A DNA stretch of 64,000 nucleotides from positions 141,691 through 205,690 of the forward strand of contig WMKJ01000007.1 in the NCBI GenBank assembly GCA_009733715.1, in the 5' to 3' direction. Position numbers and translations under genes: made by a program. Under the pieces are notes generated by a model that did no database searches, had not been told where the DNA came from, and saw nothing but the letters and a program-made list of their open reading frames with translations. Of this stretch, positions 35,978 to 49,108 are shown piece by piece. Numbering within the stretch: position 1 is the stretch's first letter; every line of letters begins with the position of its first letter. This stretch comes from Herpomyces periplanetae. Lineage: Eukaryota > Ascomycota > Laboulbeniomycetes > Herpomycetales > Herpomycetaceae.

Positions 35978-38353
35978 TTACCGTCCCATCATGTATGCTG
36001 AATAATTATTGTTCAGGCCCGAAACTTGGCTGTCTAGCAGGGGATCAGCGGACAAAGCAGTGTATCGAGCTGCTGAGTTATTCAAGTTTAAGCCAAGATT
36101 AAGTGAAGACAGATTGCAGAGAGAAGAATCGTAGGCGCCGGTTGGTGTGGTGGAAACCGATGGTAGGGAGACGTATATGTTAGACGAATTGGAAGTTTGG
36201 GATAGGCCCGGTGGAAGTGAAACAACGGACGAGACAGGCGGCATGGGACAATGAGAAACTTGATTAATGGACGATGTAGAATGCGTACCGCCGCTGGGAA
36301 GTAGACCACGAGGTGTACTGGGTGAGACAAGGTTGGATGAATTGGTATTTTGGCTAGAACGAACTCCGAGAGGATTCTTTGAGAAGGAGAGCCGAATACC
36401 ACCCTTAACACTGTTATGCAAAGGATGCCCGTACAATTCATTCAATGCTTTAGTAGCAAATGACACATCTTCGAATTCAACGAAACACATCGGTCCTTTC
36501 TGTTTGGTACGGAAGCACAACCGTTTGTACCCACGTTGTTTCGAGAACATCGCTTTGAGTTCCTCCTCCGACGTACCCGCCGGCAAATTCCCAACGTAGA
36601 GCGTATTACACGGAGGGTTCTGATCGGCAGGGTTAACAGGAGGTAGAAGAGCATGACGTTGAGGGTATGCCTGAGCTGCATTAGGAAAATGGAAAACCTT
36701 TTGATTAGACCCTGCACCGTTAACAACGATACCATTGTTCGTACTACCGGTACTGTTAGCACCAACAGATGTACCAGAACCATTCCCACCTGAATGAGGG
36801 GATTGAAGCGAACTGATTGGGGGTGGCATCGTAATAACCGGCGAAGATAGACATGATAACGGGGAGACGAAATTAACAAAAGGAGAGTGATTATCCCGGG
36901 ACGAATTACCCTCTGACGTATTAACGGAGTGAGAATGAGTATTAAGTGAAAGACCGGGAAAACGAAGGGGTGCAACAGTGTTATTTGCATTGTTACCCGC
37001 CCCAACATTTCCCACTCCATTTGTAGCGAGCTGAGAAATATGAGAATTATTCATCATTCGGGAAACAGAATTGGGAATGGAAGCCTGAGCATCAGCATGA
37101 AGATTATTGAATAAGTTTGACGAGGATGACGTAGACGAAGATGGAGCAGACGTAGGATGTGGATCTGCTAAACGGAAACTCGAACTAAGATCAAACGAAT
37201 CGCCATGAGGCGACGTAATAGATGGCGAACAACTAGAAGCAACATTGCGCTCCATCAGAAGAAACGTTTCGCTGAATCGGGAAGGCTGACGTGGTAATGG
37301 GAAAGTAGCCGAAAATGCAGAGGCTAACCCTCCGGCACTACCACAACTACTTCCAATGCCAATGCCAGATGTCGAAGTAGTAGTAGGAGCGTACCTCAAA
37401 GGGGCGGGGGCTACGGCGGTAGCTGTCAAATTGTTTGAAGCACAAGACGTATCAGCCTCCATCGATAGAGAATTGAGAGAATTAATAATCGACGAGCCGT
37501 TTTTAGCCTTTGGCAAAAAATTGTCTTGAACAAAATCAACAATCATTAGAGCAGAGTTGGCCATATTGGCTTTTCCGTTTAGTCGGTCGCGGGCTTCATT
37601 GGCACCAGAATGAGTTTTGAACCGAGCCACGGCAGACAAGAAACCCACATCATCAGGGTGTTTCAAAGAAACAAAGTCAACGTCAATCAAATCCTTGGCA
37701 AAAAGAAGCATACAGCGCAGAGATTGAGATGTGGTATTAGAGGGTAGCTTGCGAAGAATGATGCTCGGAGCAAAAATATCATTAGCGGGCGACGTAGAAG
37801 ACAAACCAAGGTCCAAACTTCCCAATCCGGCAACATAAGATGCAGGTGCCGCAGTTGAGGCAGAACATTGTACTGAACAAGGAACAGTGCCACTAGCACA
37901 GGTAACACTCATTGTAGTTGTGACAGCTTGTTGATTTGGTTGTAGACCAACGCTAGTAGCCCCAAGAAAGGAACTTCGATTAGATGATTCAGTGGAGGAA
38001 ATAGTCGGGGAATTTAAAGGTAGAGCGGTTGTCGTAAAATTTAAAGATGCCGAAGAGGTAGAAGATGAAGATGAGTTGGCTGTGGACAAAGGAGATGAGG
38101 CGAGAGCGGAAGAATGGGAGGAAGTAATGGGTGAAGTAAGATCCGTAGGTGAAGCCCCGACCTCGGAAGAATCGTTTGAGCTGTTTCCAGCGGGAGCCTG
38201 ATTATAGACGAAAGGATCTGAGGTTATTTTTGACACAAGAGAAGGACGCGCAGCAAACGGAAGACTCTTAGTTGAGCTGCCAATGAGGTTAAATGAGCTC
38301 GCGGATGCTTCTTTTCCAAAGGATGTAACGGGAGTAGGAGTACACCAATTCAT
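35978..38353 (-). CDS. whi3: Whi3-like RRM RNA-binding protein
   Basis: RNA-binding regulator of the Whi3 family, which sequesters G1-cyclin and polarity mRNAs in cytoplasmic assemblies. Single coding exon of 791 aa from the Met at 38353 ([17 protein letters not shown]). The minus-strand frame is open further upstream, but a splice-acceptor-like TTATAG ends 2 nt before this ATG, which suggests a leader intron. A degenerate first RRM-like domain lies at about residues 200-275 ([20 protein letters not shown]). The C-terminal canonical RRM is at about 580-665, with [21 protein letters not shown] as RNP2, [19 protein letters not shown] as RNP1, and the diagnostic [15 protein letters not shown]. 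The rest is Ser/Asn/Thr-rich prion-like sequence, typical of the family. The 5' side has several kilobases that are pyrimidine-rich on the sense strand. Confidence 0.93.
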   Translation of the reverse strand: MNWCTPTPVTSFGKEASASSFNLIGSSTKSLPFAARPSLVSKITSDPFVYNQAPAGNSSNDSSEVGASPTDLTSPITSSHSSALASSPLSTANSSSSSTSSASLNFTTTALPLNSPTISSTESSNRSSFLGATSVGLQPNQQAVTTTMSVTCASGTVPCSVQCSASTAAPASYVAGLGSLDLGLSSTSPANDIFAPSIILRKLPSNTTSQSLRCMLLFAKDLIDVDFVSLKHPDDVGFLSAVARFKTHSGANEARDRLNGKANMANSALMIVDFVQDNFLPKAKNGSSIINSLNSLSMEADTSCASNNLTATAVAPAPLRYAPTTTSTSGIGIGSSCGSAGGLASAFSATFPLPRQPSRFSETFLLMERNVASSCSPSITSPHGDSFDLSSSFRLADPHPTSAPSSSTSSSSNLFNNLHADAQASIPNSVSRMMNNSHISQLATNGVGNVGAGNNANNTVAPLRFPGLSLNTHSHSVNTSEGNSSRDNHSPFVNFVSPLSCLSSPVITMPPPISSLQSPHSGGNGSGTSVGANSTGSTNNGIVVNGAGSNQKVFHFPNAAQAYPQRHALLPPVNPADQNPPCNTLYVGNLPAGTSEEELKAMFSKQRGYKRLCFRTKQKGPMCFVEFEDVSFATKALNELYGHPLHNSVKGGIRLSFSKNPLGVRSSQNTNSSNLVSPSTPRGLLPSGGTHSTSSINQVSHCPMPPVSSVVSLPPGLSQTSNSSNIYVSLPSVSTTPTGAYDSSLCNLSSLNLGLNLNNSAARYTALSADPLLDSQVSGLNNNYSAYMMGR

Positions 38354-38356
38354 GTC

Positions 38357-41300
38357 TATAAGATAAATTGTATGAAGTGTAGTAAGGGAAGAGTGGAAAT
38401 GAAGTATGATGAAGGACTTCAAATAAGGGAAACAATAATGATTAAAAAAAGGAAAGCAAAACTTTAGGGATGAAAACGTAAATAGAAAGTGGTAGAAGTT
38501 GCGAGAAGTTAGAAAGGAAAAAATGAGCTAAGGATGATGTGATGCACGATCAACGATTTCCAGGATGCTAAGCAGGATAGAAAAGAAAACTGCTTCCAAT
38601 CAATTATTCCAGACTTTCAAGGAAGAAAGACGGGAGAAATAATAGAGCAGGCCGGGAAGGTGAAAGGCGAATCTGAGACAGGCCAAATATTAATGAGAAG
38701 AGATTTCTTATCTCCGGTCAATTCAAACGCATGAGCGCGCGCTTGGTTAACTTATGGATAAAATGAACGTTGAAAACTGATATAAAAGGGAGAGCGGTGG
38801 TGGGGAAGAATATGTTTGAGAAGAGGAAATGCCAAGTGGCTAGAGCACGCAAGCTTCCGAAACCGAAGATTTTCTAAGCAAAGTTTCAAATGAGAGTTGG
38901 CGAATCTAAAGAAGTAGGATGATAAAATAAGCGAATTTTAGTGAACAACAAAGTAACGTAAGAAACGAACAACGATGCTGATTGAAGCAGATAGGGTCCA
39001 ACCGTAAGGACAGGGCTGAATTAGAGGTGATGAAGTTCTAGGGCAAAGAAAGGTAAAAGTAGTATGTTTAAAAGATTAAATGGAGTAAGAAAGCTCGGCG
39101 AAGGAACGAACCGGCAGCGGGTTATGTCCTAGAAAGGGCAAGAAAATGGGGAGAAAGGTGCAGAGCGTAGCAAAAAGCGAGGGCGTAAGAGTGGTTCTGA
39201 GTGCGGCGACAGCTGTAGTTATATGCTAACGGGCACGAGTAAATTTTAGCAAATCCGGCAAAATAAATCAACCAAAATAATGATAGGCGCGGCGCAGTCT
39301 GGATTAGCAGGAAGAGGGGGGGTATGCAAGGTGGCGATAATGTTAGGAGACTGATGAAAATGCAACGAGGAAGCAACGCAAAAAGCGTGCAAAAGAAGAA
39401 TGATAGGAAGAGAAAAGCAGGTTTAAAGGTATTAAAAGTAAAAAAATAAGCGAGATGACAATAATAAACTGAAGGGGGGTGTGGGAAAAGTGTGCGGGGG
39501 CAGAAGATTAAATAAGAAAAGGCGAAGTAATGTAGCGCACAGTACTAGTAAGAGTAGACTGAGCGATGCGCGGGATGGGATAAGGTAAGCGGAAACTAGG
39601 AGATAGAGCAGAAACAAGGCTGGACGAGCGATAATGGAGGGAAGAAGGATAGTGGTGGTGGGAGTGGAAGAGAATATGGGAAGGAAAATATTTGGTGGAG
39701 GGAGAAGGGGATGGGATATTGAAGCAAGCAGAAATGTAGAAGAGAAGGAAGGAAATGATGAAATGAGGTAAAATAAAAAAGTAATTAAATGAAATAGAAA
39801 CTGGAGGTTTCTATGGAAAAAGTGCGGCGGAGAAGACTTATATAGTGGTGGAGGGAAGAACGGGGAAGCAACAACGAGTAAAATGGTAAAATGTTGAGAA
39901 AAAGCAAGTTGCTAATGTGTCCATAAAAAGAAGGAGCATAGGTGAAGGGAAAACGTGGATGGGAGAAGACGAGATAAGGACTAGGAAGGAAGCAATTGAA
40001 TTAGGAAAGATGACCTGGGTGATTTAGAGGTAAAAGGAAGGAGGAACCAACAATAGTACGATTTAACTGGAAGTAAGGGATGTGGTGAAGCCTGGGATGA
40101 GTTAATTGGTGAGATATAATTGGTCAGTGAATGGGAGAGGCCAATTAGGGATGGTTATGGTTGGTTAATTGGTAGAGGTGAGGAAAACGGATAATGGAAT
40201 ATTATGGCCTAATTAGTTAAGTTACAACGAAGAAAGTTACTGGGAGGAATGGTTTGAGTTTGGCGAAAAAAGTTAGTAAAGATGATAGGAGTGTGTTCGA
40301 CGGTACATTTAGGATGAACGTAAGCATGAATATTAGCAATACCAAGTTTGGTGTTCGATTGATTGGGTAGAAAAGAGTCTACAGTAGTAACGAGTATGAC
40401 AGTTTGTGTGTGCGTGTGTGTGCGTGTGTGTGTGTGTGTGTTGTAAAGTTCGATGCTTGCTCGGGTAAATATGAGATTAAAAAGGGCATGATGGGGTAGA
40501 GGGTGGTTTAGCGAAAAATATGGTAAATTTTAGCAGTTAAACAAGGCTACCTCGTTTACGCGTGCATGTTAATATTGGATTGAGGCATGACTTTCCTGGC
40601 TGGTGGGCAGGTAAGCAGGCTGGCAGGTGTAGGGAGGTAGCGTGATGATTATGTCTGTAGGTAGTTAGGTGGGTAGAATTTTACATAGGTAGCCTAGTTC
40701 CAGCTCCAGCAGTGATTACCTAGCAGTAATGATACGGACTAGGGTATCAATAAATAGTGTTAGCATTGTTAATATAGGGCAAATTTAGCAGGGAGTGATT
40801 AATGTATACGATTAACCCAGCGTCGGCCCAAGAGGGAAAATTGCACAACATTATTCTGCCTGTAGCTATTGTAGTAGTGGTGGATTACTCTGGCGATTTA
40901 ATAGATGGGAATAGAAATGGAAACACGACTGGTTTAGGATTACTGTTGGCAGCGCAATTGCTACAGTATACTTAGAATTATAACGAAAAAACGAGTAGTT
41001 AGTTTTACAGGGTATTTTTACCGTAGTAGAAGGAAAATAGAAAAACGATGAGGGAATTGCCTCGAGATATTTTTACTGACAAGATTGGAGAGCTTTTATG
41101 GATCCAGCTTTAAATGAAGTATCTAGAGGGCGTGGCGCTTGTTCGCGTATGTGCGTATAGAAATAGTATGAATTGCGGGAAAATATGATATCACTACTTA
41201 ATTTGAGTAAATTTTGAGGCAATAAGTCCCTCACTACATATAACCCCGGTAGAGTAAAAAATCACGTGAGCCTTTTGGCGTGAGGACCCTAATTGTGATG

Positions 41301-42000
41301 GTGCCGTCATTTTGGTTAATGCGGGAGTTGGGATTATTAGTGATAGTGTTAGTAATGCTGATATAGGTGCGGAAGAAGGGATTGCTGAGAATTTTACGGC
41401 TACGGTATAGCAGCGATTGCAATTGCATTTGCAACTATAATTGCGAATCAGCGAATTTTAATGACCTTATAGAGAGTAACTAGGTAAGCATTCCACATTC
41501 AAAGAAATTGTATCCATACAAGCGAGGACGCACACGCGCCTACAAATTTACCCCCAAATGCCAATTTTAACTGTGACGTTATTTTCCACATTAGAAAAAT
41601 TTGCGAGCCAGATAATGTAAGTTTGTGGGACTTATTATTAATAAACGTTGAAAGCTAAGCGAGATCACGGACTTGGTGCCTCGGAGAATTAAGAATCCGA
41701 TGGGAAGCGACACTTAGCTTCAGCGAACTCGACACGGCGGCCGAGGGTATCGAGATGGAATGATGTGGAGGAGGATGGGGATGTGGATAATAGCTTGGGT
41801 GTGGATGCAGATGGGGAATGGATGACCAGTGGGTAGTATTTTCATGTAGCTTACTAGAACATTTGCAAGCCAATTCTAGGTATATCATGTTTTTCAAACG
41901 TTTCAAGACGATTAAATCACGTATGGTATTCACCTTCATACATAACATGATCGCACGTCTGAGAATTAGATCGGAATGTTATCCATACTTACACGTTCGT
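38357..42000 (-). promoter_or_regulatory. Long CT-rich upstream/leader region of whi3
   Basis: About 2-3 kb upstream of whi3 is strongly purine-rich on the + strand, hence C/T-rich on the sense strand, most clearly at 38.4-40.3 kb. No frame in it resembles a gene. An acceptor-like site just before the whi3 ATG fits a spliced leader. CACGTG occurs at 41263-41268. I infer a long pyrimidine-rich leader plus promoter. Confidence 0.45.
40404..40442. repeat. (GT)n microsatellite with GC interruptions
   Basis: A run of TGTG units broken twice by TGCG. It is a simple-sequence repeat in non-coding DNA. Confidence 0.9.
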
Positions 42001-44460
42001 TATAGCACACTATTTTTCTTACTTGAATCTCATATTGCTCGATTTTATCGCTTTGCCTTAATCGTTATATGTGACACAAGTGGAATTTTGTTCCCCTTTT
42101 GCACAAACGAGAATCCTCGCATAATAACTTAATTCTCTATGCAATTTTGAGTCATGGAGATTCCCGTTTATGCCGTTTCACTTTTTCGATTTAACGATCT
42201 TATCGTAGAATGACTCACGAACTTCGTCTCGCCCTGTGCCTAAACTGAGAAACATGTAAACGGGAAGTACACTCACAGGTTCATTAACAGGGAAAAACAA
42301 GACAAATTTCAATCCTTGTCAATCATGAAACTGTATAGAAAGGTAATATTCTCTTGTAACTCATCAAGTACTTAATCAACTGTATCAATGATAAATGTTT
42401 AACGGTAATTATATAGACCGATTTACAAATTTTGATCATCATACTTGACCCAATCGGCTTTGCCCTGTGCATAACGAAGTATGAACAGTTTGTATTTACA
42501 TGCAGCGTTGTAGCATTGATAGCTTGGTGTATACATATTAAATTGTTGTCCGTTGTAGATGGCAAGTAAGACGTTGGGGAAAGGGAAAGTGACTAATAAA
42601 TGGGATTACGAAGCGACGAATTTTGAGAAGTGGAATTTTTATAATAGGATAAAGGCACTATAGATGAATGATTGTAGATTTTAAACGGTAGAGTGAACCT
42701 TATGCAAGTTAAAGACGTATAGGAGTGGTTAAAAGCCGGAGAAAAAAGCATCGAGGTAAGTTTATGTTAGTATGGTACAAAGTATGGGGGCATCCATATG
42801 AAACAGCCGAGTTAGACGAATGAACGCTGTATTAATAAGTACAATGTGTTTAACAGACCCTTGAATACAAACGAGATATAAGTGTGAATGAAGGGTGTAT
42901 ACAAAAACGTCTCTGGCGAGGTTAGAAAGGTTGGTTGGAAGAATGTATAGAAATGGTGGATGAATCAGGTCGAATTATTCATTAACTTGACAGTTAACAG
43001 TATCATGAGAAGGGTAAATAGAATAGGCTATTGTATAAAAATTATGAATCGGACAAGAAGTGAGTTATACCCGGGATTTTACGGGAAAAGATTACGCAGT
43101 TTCCACATTCAAAGTAATGTAAACACGAATAAGGGGACGAGTATAACTGGACGGATGGGCTAGGTTTAGATTAATGAATACATCTTACCAATCACCCGGG
43201 CAAATCGTACGCCAATCGGGCTGGATGTCTGCAATGCGACGCGTAGTAGTCTTGGGGATGAGGGGCTTCGAGAGATTGATTCTATTAGATTTTCAAACTT
43301 CGTTTGCGTATTCAGGTAGTCTTTGTGAGGGAGAATATACGAATGGATTATGTAGTTGCATAAAGTGGACGATGCATTGGATGCAAATGAACGAATAACA
43401 ATGAAGGAAAAGTGTGAAAATACAAACAATTTAAGTAAAGTAAGAGGTCAGTAAGCGTGAATTTACGATGTAGGGTGTTGTGTTGGTTAGTTGGCATACG
43501 GGAAGATTAGTGTAGAGTAGTACGGTATAATATAGTTAAATACTTATATTATCTTAGTTGTTTGCAACGCTCTGTTGTTAACATAACCGAATAAACCGAT
43601 CGACAGATTTGTCTTTACAAAACCAAGCATCGTCGATAGTCTCATTAGATGCGGAGTATGCAAGTGGTTAGACTGTTGGAGGAACTAAGACAATATTACT
43701 CGATAGCCAGGCATATCAGGTCCATATAACACCAACTCAATCCTCGTTGAGTTGTTGTAAATTAAACAGATAAAAGGAGTCGATGGACTGACGACTGGAC
43801 GATTCCACTAAGCTATACTCCCGATAGTTGAGCAAGCCATTTAGTTTAAAATTCTTAGTCATTGATAAAATCAATGCGAAGTAACTTTTCGTATGATGCA
43901 TATGGATTACCGTGGACATGAGGTGTAAAGTTGAAATAACCGAGAAGAGGAATTTTGTGTAGGGTAGGGTTTAGTGAATATAAGGGGGAACAAATTACCG
44001 GGAGAACATTCCTGTAATTATCTAAAAAGTGATTTTGGCGATACTTTTATAGAGACGTAGCTGAAATACTTGAATATTTGATATTTACAAGTGTATAGTT
44101 TTATGCTGTACTGTGCTGTATTGTACGAGTCATTACTATCGATTATCGGCACCGACAATTCCCTGCCTTCGGAATCACATTCGCCATATCATCACATAAC
44201 TTTTCAACTATTTTGTGATTTACGATGGAAAACTTCCCATTTAGGCAAACAGTATGATTGATATAATGGACTTAGTGTAACATTACTACTATATATGAAA
44301 TGTAAGAGGAGAATCCTTTTAGCTAATATCTACAATAGAATAACATACCTGATTTTCAATGAATGATTATCCGCTAAAAGTAATAATTTTGACATTGAGT
44401 GTGCAAATGGCATTGTAAGCGGTTAATCATTGTCAATATATCCATTCATTAGCTAACCCT
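42001..44460. other. Intergenic core between whi3 and hex1
   Basis: AT-rich sequence without strand bias, repeats or a recognisable gene; the longest frames are about 100 codons and unsupported. It separates the purine-rich left part from the pyrimidine-rich right part, so it may be the outer boundary of two divergent promoters. Confidence 0.4.
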
Positions 44461-47400
44461 AGCCCAAATCCTGATTTATAGCCACATTGCCCGCCCGGTC
44501 AAGTTGCCACCCTTAATTGGTGCTTGTCCAATTTTTCCCTTGCCACTTGGGATCCTTTTCATCCTTTGCCTAGTTATACTAACAACACCACGAATCCTAT
44601 ATATAAATCAATGTAAACTCTAATTCTCCGGTAAATTAACTGGACAACCATTAGTTAGAAAATGTACACTGTACGATGTCATACCATGCCGTACCATGCC
44701 ATTCCATACCTAGTCAATCCATCCACCCAGAACTTTACCTTTTGTTTTAAACGCTTTTCATCATCTCATCCTCACCTTCTCCCACCCGAACCGTCTCGTC
44801 TCATCCCTCCAATAGGCTGTATTTCGTCTGATTGCTTACCTTTAGTTTCCAACTCATCTTCAAAATTAATCCTCCCCTAATACTCCGATAATTACCCGGT
44901 TCTTCGACTTTCGGCAACTCTCCGGCACTACCCCCTCAGGCCACGGTCGCACTTCCCCTAGTGCCAGAACCCTCCTTCCTGTCCCGCCTGCCCCATCTTG
45001 CTCCCCTTCACGTGCTGCCCCTTCGGAACTTCGTTTTTTCCGTGCTCGCTACATTTTCGCGATTTTAACATGTCTTCGCACATTTTACTTATTTCGTACA
45101 TTTTTTTCATTTTCTTTCAATTTTTAATAGTTTCTTCCTTTTCCTACTTGTCCATAAAGTCTTACAATGTTTAAAATCCCCTCCGTTTCTTTAATTTCCC
45201 CGTTCACCAATCATGTTCTCTCAATGGTTAAATTTAATTGCCCCATTCTCCCTCACTACTTTTCTCCCCAAACCTTTCCATTTTTCAATCTCTTCTTTTC
45301 ATAAAATTCCCTGCTACAGTTTATATCATATCTCGGCCCCTCCAAGAGATTTCTACCTATTTTACTATTATTGAATGTTCAGTGTGATCAATATCCACGA
45401 ATCACACCCGCACTCACGCACACATGCACATAAACATGCACATATACACTTTATCTTCCAAATTCCTCTCCTAACACCGGTTTATTACTTGTTAACATTA
45501 CCCCTTTGTCGGCATTAATTGGCCACATTCATTTCTCAAATATAATAATTCTCTTTTATTCATACGGCCATGTCGGATACATGCAGTACTCTAAAATTAA
45601 ATTTTATTATCTTCCATCTTAACCTCGTCCCTCTTAACTCTTTCTACCTTTTCTTTACTGCTTTCCCTCCTTGCGTTGTGCTTTATCCTTAAATTTTCAG
45701 CTATTTTCTGCATCATCTTGCTTCCATGTTCATTCGTCCTTCTCCACTCGTCGCCTTTTCATCCCATCTATACATTTCCTTCTTTCATTAGCCACCATTA
45801 TCTTTCTTTCTTACTCCCGTCCATTCACAATTTTTCTCACACTTTGTACACTATACTGCTTTGCCCTGCTGATCGACAATATTCAATGAATTATTCCCCA
45901 CAAGGAGATGGTTTCATGAAACGTACCGCTGTTCCGTGTATTGCACCCCATTTTTGACCGTGCTCATCCTTCTTTACTTTCTTCACCAATCATTCACCTT
46001 TCAATCTCCCTCCCTTCGTTAAGCTGACAAAGTCCATTCATCGGAAACCTTGAATCATTGTCTACTAATAGTCTTTTCTGCTAACAAACTACCCCTCCGG
46101 CATACCCTGTGCTTACTTTGATTCATACCTCTGCCAACTTAACCGTTCTATTGCCCTTAACATCTGTTATTACCTAACCCAATATCCTTTCATTCTGGCT
46201 ACATTTCCCCTACCTTTAATATTATCGACCTTGTATTAGCATTTTCATCGTAAGTTGTATCTTGTGTACGTATGCGGCGCGTGAAAGTTCAACGTTATTG
46301 TTCTTACCATCAATTTGAAACCCAACTTTAACTTGCCCACGCATTTCAACCTTCCTTTTACCCAATACCATCTCATGTATTTACTTATTTATTTAATCAC
46401 TTTAACCCATTTGCCCTTACAAGCAGGGCAATTTCTAACCTATACGTTGATGCATATGTATATGTGTATGTCAACTTAATTTGTGCTGGGTACCTCACTT
46501 TGTTAGTTGGTGTCCCTTATTTCAATCGAGTTGTCATTACTCTGGCAAATTCGTCTTTCCATAGGTCTCATTATAGGTATGGCAAATTCTTTTCATTGTA
46601 CTTATGATAAGTCAACCTCGATTCATTATTCACCCGTCACTTCCAACCCTTAGTATCCGAGACATACTGTTCATAATCATGTTGCAATTGATGCTCGTGT
46701 TACCCAGTCAATTCTCCTAGTTTCTCTATTCTTTTTGCATTTTCTCCATAATCACCATTTCACTACAAACAAACATCCGTTACCTTATCATTACATCACT
46801 CGATCTACATCACGATACCACATAGCTCACTAAGTTAGGTGGAAGTGTATAGGGCCGTAAGGAGTGGGGAGTTTACACTTGGTCAAACTAATATTATGTG
46901 TATGGGACATTTTGCTACAAGTAGCATACGGAGTTTAGATGTTTACTGACACAATATCGTTTTAACTCGGGAGGTCGTCAATAGGCGGCTAACCAGCATC
47001 CGTGACTCTATAATATTGCGTAGGCAAGTTAAATTGTGTCAGTAAGACTTGGTTTCAGCCATACTATCGCAACCGCACACTATTTATACATCTAACCTTA
47101 ATCGTACTATTTATGCGTAGTATTATCTCCTTGCATTTATGTATACATTCAACTTAATGCTTTCCCCGTTAGCCCGCAGCTACACTTCACCATGCTCCGT
47201 TAAACGTAAGTATTGACAAGATTGTTTTACGGGTATTCCTTGGCTTATTTGGTCTCTGTTCCCTTGGATATTGTGTTAAAGGTAGGTGTAAATAAAAGTA
47301 TGTGTTAGGTTTCTGTTCCAAATAACTTTTATGCAAGCTTCACAGTAAATTAAAATCACGGAATTCTCTTCCATCATTCACCCGCAAATTTGTAGTCTTT

Positions 47401-48270
47401 CCTACGTTTGTTTCATGTTATTCGTTGCTGCGCGTACCACTGCTTGCTCTTGCTTCACTCAATCCTCCCACTACGTGAGGTACACGTTGCTCCATGCGGT
47501 TCTTATACAACAGTGTCATCACACACTACCTGTATCTATTTCTCGCAACTTTTCAAAGGCAATTGCCTTGGCTAAGTTCACCTTAGCTCTTATCTAATAG
47601 AATGTACGCCACGGTTGCTCAAGCTTACATCAATATACTTCTCATGATCTTACGCAACCTCCTACTCACGGCCATACTTACAATCTAGTAACACGTATAA
47701 ACCAAATTACCATATAACCAATATGAAGAAGATAATTTGGAGCCATTGCGACAGCCATGACCATAACCATAACCATTGCTATCATCATCACCGCAATCTT
47801 CTCGATTCCCAATTTCCCCATCCCCAAACTCCCACGTGATATTTTGTTTGGGGACGTGACTAAGAGAGTATTTTTAGCCATGACTAAGCGTAATTGGTGA
47901 GAAAAAGAGGTACATATAGCGGTGTTCAGAGCGTGTCCGAGACAAAATTTCGTCTATTTAAGCACTGTTACTTCCCCTTCTTTCTCTAGATTATTCCATT
48001 TCCCTTAACTCTAATTTACCCTCTATATACTCGTATTCAGGTTTATTGTGCCCTTCGTTAATTCATCAGAGTATAGCTTTCACCCTCTTAACTGTCTATC
48101 CTTTACATCGTCGTCGTCCATTTTCGTGGCTGCACCTGTTCATTTCGTCCGCGCGGCCCGCGTCGGTACCCATTAAATTATTCGAACACATCTCAATTTC
48201 ACATGCCCTGTTAACCATTACCCGCGTTTTTTTTACCGCTCGATCATCTTGACGTTACTTGACATTCTAA
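44461..48270 (+). promoter_or_regulatory. CT-rich upstream region of hex1
   Basis: Mostly pyrimidine-rich on the + strand, strongest at 44.5-46.2 and 47.9-48.3 kb, mirroring the whi3 side. Small frames here are rich in Phe, Leu, Ser and Pro because of the C/T bias and are not genes. CACGTG occurs at 45009-45014 and 47833-47838. CT-rich tracts near highly expressed fungal genes commonly mark promoters and long leaders, and that is my reading. Confidence 0.4.
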
Positions 48271-49108
48271 TCTAGGCCCTCGTGCCATTACGTCGTCATC
48301 CTGGACTTTGACGCGCGACTCCCGGTTCCCTTCAGTGTCTTCCCGTCCTTCTACCGGAACAAAGTCTCCAAGTTCGATTGTCCTCAAGTTCACCACCCCG
48401 AGCCACGTTTGGATCTTTCCAATTCACAACCTAATCCCGAAGGACGGGGAGATCACTCTGTAAGTGAGCAATCGGACTCCTGCCAGCCTATACCGTGTAA
48501 ATCATCGTCAATTCCCCTGTCCCCTCCTCCCATTGTTGACTCTAAACCTCCACCTGCTTCCCGGCAACCTGCTGAGTACGAATTCAATCGCGAAAAGTAC
48601 GTCTTCAATCTCATATTCCCTGACGTCCCGTATTTGTTTATTTTCCCCCTCTTTATATCTCCTTTTCTTGGCCTTTTTGTTTCTTGTATCCATTTATCCA
48701 ATCTTTTTCATGTTCTCCGTGTAACCTTTGGCAGTCTCGTTTATGACCTCATCTCCCAGAAATTCGTCGCCCTCTCCCCTGCCTTTAATTGGACTTTGAT
48801 CAGGCTAATAGATTTGGGTTGCTAATTCTTTTCGCTTTGTTACTTTTAGGTATTCACAACCCTATCAAAGTTACGTCGAAGCTCATATCGACGTTCCTGA
48901 TCGTGTATACACTCGAGATTTTCAGCCATTAAGCCAGCCCGATTCAACCGTCCTTGAATCATCTCTCGACAGTACCGAGCGGCGATACCGACAAGGCACC
49001 TTTCCGAGTGAACAACCTCGGGCTGCTACACTTCGTTCCCCGGTTCAAGTAGCTGAGGAACATCCGACACGCACCAAAGCCTCGGAGTCACGGGGGCGAC
49101 GTTTTGAT
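48271..49108 (+). promoter_or_regulatory. Spliced AUG-free leader open in the hex1 frame
   Basis: An upstream exon (about 48271-48596) joins exon 48850-49108 by an intron with donor GTACGT at 48597, GCTAAT motifs near the 3' end and acceptor TTTTAG at 48849. A second donor, GTAAGT, is at 48460. After splicing the sequence is open in the HEX-1 frame for about 190 codons, yet the exonic parts contain no ATG in any frame from 48205 to 49108. Long HEX-1 isoforms with N-terminal extensions made by alternative splicing are known in Aspergillus. Here such a form would need a non-AUG start or a further upstream exon. Confidence 0.6.

Noticed and set aside
38832-38902. tRNA-like string upstream of whi3: GCCAAGTGGCTAGAGCAC resembling an A box, a GAA anticodon-like loop, a TTTCAAAT B-box-like element and a closing TTGGC.
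   Set aside because: The anticodon loop lacks U33, the D-stem to anticodon spacing is about 10 nt too long and the T stem does not pair. Treated as coincidence or a decayed relic.
41655-42132. Overlapping frames of about 100 codons on both strands in the whi3-hex1 spacer.
   Set aside because: Mutual overlap, no recognisable domain and no splice logic; most likely chance open frames.
47740-47790. CCATAA/CCATAACC repeats resembling telomere-type units.
   Set aside because: Only a few imperfect units, not TTAGGG-like, and inside the hex1 upstream region.
48409-48825. 138-codon frame before hex1 that could be taken as a separate gene.
   Set aside because: It begins on TTG, has no ATG, and its useful part splices in frame into hex1; the rest is intron.
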